Positions 42,478 to 42,712 of a stretch of 42,712 bases of DNA are shown here, in pieces. The notes under the pieces are model-generated. The model ran no database searches. It saw only the letters and a list, made by a program, of their open reading frames with translations, and was not told the DNA's origin. A program made the translations under genes and the position numbers. The stretch spans positions 1-42,712 of the forward strand of contig JAFGKV010000276.1 of assembly GCA_016928395.1 (NCBI GenBank). The letters run 5' to 3'. Position 1 is the stretch's first letter. Each line of letters opens with the position of its first letter. The stretch comes from Candidatus Fermentibacterota bacterium. Lineage in GTDB: Bacteria > JAFGKV01.

Positions 42478-42712
42478 GGGCCAAACGATCCCGCCACCAG
42501 GTCTCGGTCGAACCCTGGCGCTGTGGTGTTCTCTCGCGCATACGCATACACCGTAGCCTGGAACACGCTCTGCAGAGCTGACATGACCAGACTCAATGCC
42601 ACCAGATAGGCGGCGGCGATCACCCCTAGCGTCAGGCCGTACGCCCGCGTACCCGACGACGATGTGACGCCCATGAAGATGAGGAGGATCCCCGGTATGC
42701 TCAACAGGAACC
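42468..42712 (-). CDS. C-terminal part of a multi-pass membrane protein (cut by window edge)
   Basis: The frame is open to the window end, so only about 80 residues are seen. They contain two or three hydrophobic helices (IPGILLIFMGV, GLTLGVIAAAYLVALSLVM) and end ATVYAYARENTTAPGFDRDLVAGSF. This ending is like the C-terminus of DUF6159-type and glycerophosphodiester-phosphodiesterase-associated membrane proteins (ALY/RYA-x-G-x-APxGFD pattern). Its stop overlaps the hydrolase start region, so the two may be in one operon. The full length and function need sequence beyond the window. Confidence 0.5.
   Translation of the reverse strand, partial: FLLSIPGILLIFMGVTSSSGTRAYGLTLGVIAAAYLVALSLVMSALQSVFQATVYAYARENTTAPGFDRDLVAGSFGPWH

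Overview
The window looks like a GC-rich chromosomal segment of a diderm bacterium. It has a BamD-like outer-membrane assembly lipoprotein, several lipobox lipoproteins, two small beta-barrel proteins and a secreted FG-GAP repeat protein. The mix (PorX-type response regulator with a PglZ domain, cyclase/AAA/TPR giant, SPASM radical-SAM enzymes, DUF1844, archaeal-type COG2521 methyltransferase) suggests an uncultured lineage of the wider FCB superphylum (Eisenbacteria/Krumholzibacteria/Latescibacteria-like). That placement is inference; there is no rRNA or other marker here to fix it.

Layout. 1-5 kb: a gene-poor end with a perfect 34-bp palindrome, a queuosine-salvage hydrolase, the GTPase RsgA, a broken IS3-type transposase orfA and about 1.2 kb without a recognisable gene. 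4.6-9.3 kb: a bacteriohemerythrin and a 1339-residue class III cyclase/AAA ATPase/TPR protein. 9.4-11.3 kb (minus): ribonuclease Z and a small lipoprotein. 11.6-18.9 kb (minus): the most interesting region, with two radical-SAM/SPASM modules. The first is a translationally coupled operon: a membrane protein with a DUF2207-like architecture whose cytoplasmic C-terminus is eight Cys-His-x-Ala units, mostly CHSA, plus a final Cys; a radical SAM/SPASM enzyme with a fused N-terminal PqqD-like (RRE) domain; and a small membrane protein. The second is a stand-alone PqqD-like protein, a PqqE-like radical SAM/SPASM enzyme, a stand-alone EMAP/CsaA-type tRNA-binding domain and a rhomboid protease. 19.3-22.1 kb (minus): an ArnT/PMT-like glycosyltransferase overlapping a COG2521 methyltransferase.

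22.2-33.8 kb (plus) is mostly housekeeping: a zinc-ribbon mini-protein, DUF1844 protein, bamD, uvrC, an O6-alkylguanine-DNA alkyltransferase, a lipoprotein, serS, then a histidine kinase/PorX-like regulator/rimI overlap operon, and accD coupled to an S26 peptidase. 33.7-37 kb (minus): a Trm112-like/methyltransferase fusion and a membrane sulfatase-family hydrolase. 37-42.7 kb: an FG-GAP repeat secreted protein, two tandem paralogous outer-membrane beta-barrels, a lipoprotein, a serine beta-lactamase-family hydrolase and the C-terminal end of a membrane protein cut by the window edge.

The best candidate for an undescribed system is the CHSA-repeat protein and its radical SAM partner. The repeat tail sits on the cytoplasmic side of the single membrane helix, where the enzyme can reach it; the enzyme carries its own peptide-recognition domain; and the two genes share a TGATG stop/start. 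This implies a membrane-anchored, post-translationally modified repeat protein rather than a small secreted RiPP. No modification chemistry can be read from the sequence alone.
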